In this document: positions 60,186-64,000 of the stretch, piece after piece
Layout: each line of letters starts with the position of its first letter
How positions within the stretch are numbered: position 1 is the first letter of the stretch
Notes under the pieces: model-generated
Database searches by the model: none
Told to the model about the DNA's origin: nothing
Seen by the model: the letters and a program-made list of their open reading frames with translations, nothing else
Position numbers and translations under genes: made by a program
NCBI GenBank assembly: GCA_025093555.1
Contig: JAIWNF010000041.1
Coordinates: 434,001 to 498,000, forward strand
DNA from: Circinella umbellata
Lineage: Eukaryota > Mucoromycota > Mucoromycetes > Mucorales > Lichtheimiaceae
Direction: 5' to 3'
DNA: 64,000 bases

Positions 60186-62440
60186 TTAAGCCTTGGACAA
60201 AAGAGTGACAATGGCTTCTTCAATACGTTGACCATATTCAGGGTCAGCACGCTTGAAGTGACCAATTTGACGTTCACGAATGTGCTTCTTGGCGTTCTTG
60301 AGATGACCAGCGATATTGTTAACCAAATCAGTCTTTTCTTCAGCAGGCATCAAACGATATAAGTCACCAGCCTGAACAAAGTCGACGTCGGATAATTCAT
60401 ATGTAAAACGACCGGTCAAACCAGAAACTTCTTCAGCGGTAAAAGTAGTGCCTACAACATTGTTTTGGTATGGTCCATTAAGGGAGTTTGGTTCGTAGTT
60501 GGGGAGAGAACCGCCATTTCCATTGACAGCCATCAAACCATCACGTTGATGGTTAGCAACGCGAGACTTGGGTTGATTGATAGGAATTTGAGCATAGTTA
60601 GGTCCCAAGCGATGACGGTGCGTATCAGGATAAGAGAAAAGACGGCCTTGAAGCATACGATCAGGGGAAACATCAATACCAGGAACGGTATGGGATGGAG
60701 AGAAAGCAGCTTGTTCGACTTCGGCAAAATAGTTTTCGGGATTGCGGTTCAAAGTCAATTGACCAACAGGTTGCAAAGGATAATCCTATAATAATAAAAA
60801 TTTAAAGCCGTATGAGAAATCTTGAGTTCAATTTTTTTTACCCACACACAAAATCCAAACGCGCTAATAAATGCTTATAATATATGTGAAGGATATATAA
60901 TTGCAAACGTAAAATAAGATCATAATTACATACCTTGTGTGGCCAAACCTTAGTGACATCGAATGGATTGAAACGGTAAGTCTTGGCATCTTGAGGTTCC
61001 ATGACTTGGACATAAACAGACCAAGATGGGTGCTCACCCTTTTCAATAGCATCGAATAAATCCTTGGTAGCATAATCAGGGTTTGAACCAGCAAGTTGAC
61101 CAGCTTCATCAGCCTTGAAGGTCTTAATGCCTTGATTGGTCTTGAAATGCCACTTGACATACTTGAAATCACCCTTATCATCGACCAACTTCAAAGTGTG
61201 AGAAGAGTAACCATTCATGTAGCGATAGCCGTTGGGAGTACCACGGTTAGAGAACAAGATGGTGACTTGATGGATGGATTCGGGGACAAGTGACAAGAAA
61301 TCCCAGAAAGCATCTATAATTTTTGAATTAGTTTATCCATTTTTTGTATAAGGGCCAAAAAAAATAACGTCATATATGTTTAATATGAATGCGTGGAGTA
61401 GAAGATATGATGGCGATGGGAAAGTATCATGGGGATAATAATAGTGAATTTGAACACTTACCAGCATCAGGGAGATTGGTTTGGGGATTACGCTTTTGGG
61501 TGTGGATGAAATCTATATTAATCGGCGTTATAAATATTTTTTTGGTTCTTTTTGGTCTTTTTTGGTTTCATTATTTCATTTTACTAACCAGGGAATTTGC
61601 TTGGATCACGGATAAAGAAGACGGGAGTGTTGTTACCAACCATATCCCAGTTACCTATATAATCAATAAAAAGCATTAGTATTTCGTGAGAAGATTACAC
61701 ACGTTCATTGTATTCTTTATTTTTTTATACCTTCTTCAGTGTAGAACTTGAGAGCGAAACCACGAGGATCGCGAGCAGTATCGGCACTACCCTTTTCACC
61801 ACCAACAGTGGAGAAACGAAGGAAGGTAGGAGTTTTCTTACCCACTTGGCTCAAAAACTTTGCTTTAGTCAAGTGAGAGATGTCATGAGTGACCTCTATA
61901 GAATGATAAATGATAGTTTTATTTAGTTATAATTGTTTTATCGCCATCGTTTCTTATTTAATCATTCACATATTTATACATAAGATATAAATGTATATTT
62001 TACCAAAGACACCATGAGCACCAGCACCCTTAGCGTGGACAACACGTTCGGGAATACGTTCTCTGTCAAAGTGAGCTATAAAAATATACAATTTTTTTTA
62101 AAAAGAAACGTTTAGTATTCCGATAAACCCTTTTCTTTCCCGCGCGCGCGCGTCCAAAACCGTTATCTTTATCTTTCCAAATAAAGTTATAATTCTTTAC
62201 CAAGCTTGTCGATCAAGTGAAAGTCTTGAAGGAGACTATATAATTTTTTTTTGGGGGGGGGTTTATTAATTCATGTTCAAAGATTTGTTTTGTGGTTATA
62301 TTTCATTTGATCCCCAAAAAAATGATTTTAAATATCAAAAAAAAAAAACCTTACACTGGACCCCATTGACCAGCAGTTTGAGAAGTTTGGTTATTCTCAA
62401 CAGGATTACCATTAGAAGTAGTCAAAAGGTTCTTGGACAT
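60186..62440 (-). CDS. Catalase, small-subunit haem type, 484 aa, 8 exons
   Basis: The enzyme converts hydrogen peroxide to water and oxygen. The exons are 62440-62355, 62235-62201, 62075-62004, 61895-61731, 61654-61589, 61512-61462, 61313-60934 and 60785-60186, 1455 nt in total. The distal catalytic His54 lies in [15 protein letters not shown]. The catalytic Asn127 lies in [13 protein letters not shown]. The haem-ligand Tyr337 lies in [20 protein letters not shown]. The length and the absence of a C-terminal flavodoxin-like domain place it with small-subunit (clade 3-like) catalases. It ends LLSKA, which is not a canonical peroxisomal PTS1. Intron 2, at 62076-62200, contains a (CG)6 run. A TATA box lies about 125 bases upstream of the start. 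Confidence 0.95.
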
Positions 62441-62562
62441 GATTTGAGTTTTTCTTAAATTCAAGAGTTGGGAGGTTTATAAAACTACAAAGAAGTTATA
62501 AGTAAAGAAGTAAAACAAATAAATAAAAAAAACAGAAGAAAAAAGGGAAATAAAGGTTCATG

Positions 62563-62575
62563 GTTTTATATATAG
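62563..62575 (-). promoter_or_regulatory. TATA box of the catalase gene
   Basis: On the minus strand the string CCTATATATAAAA lies about 125 bases upstream of the catalase ATG at 62440. It is followed by a pyrimidine-rich leader (TTTCCCTTTTTTCTTCTG on the sense strand). Confidence 0.6.
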
Positions 62576-64000
62576 GCGAAAAGTTCAAAATTCCCCCCAT
62601 CCAATTCCGAAGATCATGCTTTTTGGGGGTATACTTTTGTGAATTTCCATGATACCCTATATTACTCTCCCCCAACTTTGTAATTGGCCAATAAAATTCG
62701 CTCATTTGCAGATTACAAAGCAACCTTTGAAGTCCTAAGCATAAAAGCTCATAGTCCCACACACAGTTCTCTCGCCCCCCCCATTAGTAAAAAAAATACT
62801 CCCCACACAATAAGGTGCGGTCTCTAATACTCACGCGGCGCACACATCTCTGTTCCTCTTTTTTTCTCGGCTTGATGAGGTTATTTATGCGTGGGCTATA
62901 ATTTGTACACTTTTTTTTTATAACCAATGTGTGGGAATAGAAGACCGATTCCCATCAGTCGTTACGATTTTTATTTATTTTTATTCTTTTCCCAGTATAG
63001 TTCTATATCTTGCTTAATACACAGATTTAATCTTTTTATCATTTTTTAGTATAAATTTCAAAAACAAAATATTAAAGCTTATTTTTTTTAACTTGGATTA
63101 TGAACTTATTTCTTTCAACGTTCCATTACCATCCAGAAAGTTGGTTGGTGGAGAGTGTACGAGCCGTTGCTTACAAAGGATCGGTCTTGTACAACACTGC
63201 TTACTGATGCACACCCCGCATTTGTCATGTCAAATACAGCGAATATGTTTCCCCGATAACAAAATGTCTTCGATCCCCCCCCAAAAAAAAAAAGAAGTCT
63301 TAAAATTTGTCATTTGAAAAGAAGATAGACCATCAGGTACAATATATATACAAAGACTACAGAATAAAAAAAGGAAGTAAGTAAAGTGAAACTATAGATA
63401 ACTAAAAAATTATGCCACAATAAAATAATTAAGAACGAGGTTTATTTTATTTCACATCACGTTGAAAAAACAAGCTATTTTGATATATTTTATTTCTGAT
63501 TTCCTAATCGATCTTGAGTAAATTATTGAAAAAACAAACGAGTATTTTTTTTTTGACATCAAGATAATAACATATATATATATATGCTCTTTGACTTGTT
63601 TAGCTGTTCGAGAACAAAGTACTATTTTTATCATCATTATTCTTGGTCCTAACACTTTTCAATAAAACTTGCTGTAGTCTGGTGACAAATTTATCATGCG
63701 TACACTAGTTGCACAAGAAGAAGGCACAAAAAAATACAACCTTTACTTTGTGATCAGAAACTTTATAATCAGCATAATAAAAGTGAATCATCAGTATATT
63801 ATAGAATTAGCACTATATGAGGTATGAGGAGCAAACAATGGGAAAGAGAATATTAAAATATGTGATTCACTGTTATATATCTAAGCAGGAACAATAATTT
63901 GCATAAAGGCGTGTAACTATGGTGACCATTACTGCTCATGCCATTATGGGATGATTGAATGGGACTAAATAGTCATTGGCAATTTCAGTGAAGCCAAAAA
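62576..64000. other. Upstream region of catalase and intergenic sequence
   Basis: The first ~350 bases are less AT-rich, with C-rich patches (for example 62774-62782), and probably hold catalase regulatory sites. The rest is AT-rich. A short plus-strand open frame at 63093-63317 has no recognisable motif and ends in a homopolymer run, so I do not call it a gene. Confidence 0.45.

Noticed and set aside
1..64000. tRNA or rRNA genes
   Set aside because: I looked for T-loop/B-box strings such as GGTTCGAATCC and for conserved rRNA segments and found none that fit. A covariance-model scan would be decisive.

Overview
The window looks like nuclear DNA of an early-diverging filamentous fungus, most likely a Mucoromycota/Mucorales-type genome. 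It is very AT-rich, the genes have many short introns with GTAAGT-type donors and T-rich acceptors, several proteins carry long Asn/Ser/Gln tracts, and the housekeeping proteins are fungal in type. The species cannot be named from sequence alone. Exon models for seven multi-exon genes (a nuclease-like gene, NDUFB11, a 958-aa membrane protein, dolichol kinase, mitochondrial release factor 1, DCP2, a zinc alcohol dehydrogenase) and for catalase were built by hand from splice signals. Each sums to a whole number of codons with no internal stop.

Positions 1-28000 are a repeat-rich accessory region. It opens with the 3' part of a LINE-type retrotransposon (1-2533). Its end abuts a ~7-kb segment (2534-9510) that is repeated in direct orientation at 20935-27885. 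Each copy carries an internally deleted pogo/Tigger-like DNA element, a decayed gene of unknown family, and two head-to-head broken copies of a nuclease-like gene. Between the two copies lie a 17-unit tandem array of a 276/277-bp exon-plus-intron-like unit (10189-14938), a further gene fragment, and the one intact member of the nuclease-like family (16377-18581, minus strand, 10 exons, 506 aa) with a PD...ExK motif.

Positions 29000-34000 hold a complex I subunit gene (NDUFB11/ESSS) and a large Asn/Ser-rich membrane protein gene that uses a GC-AG intron. Positions 35000-42200 hold two HET-domain paralogues in tandem, each damaged towards its 3' end, with a small Cys-containing ORF between them.

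Positions 42400-52600 are a dense housekeeping block: dolichol kinase (SEC59), whose start lies 20 nt after the stop of mitochondrial release factor 1 (MRF1), then divergently DCP2 (mRNA decapping), then a zinc alcohol dehydrogenase. DCP2 contains what looks like a minor-spliceosome (U12-type) AT-AC intron.

Positions 52600-64000 are sparser: a broken nuclease-like gene related in style to the family on the left, a non-autonomous terminal-inverted-repeat element, and a small-subunit catalase with a clear TATA box.
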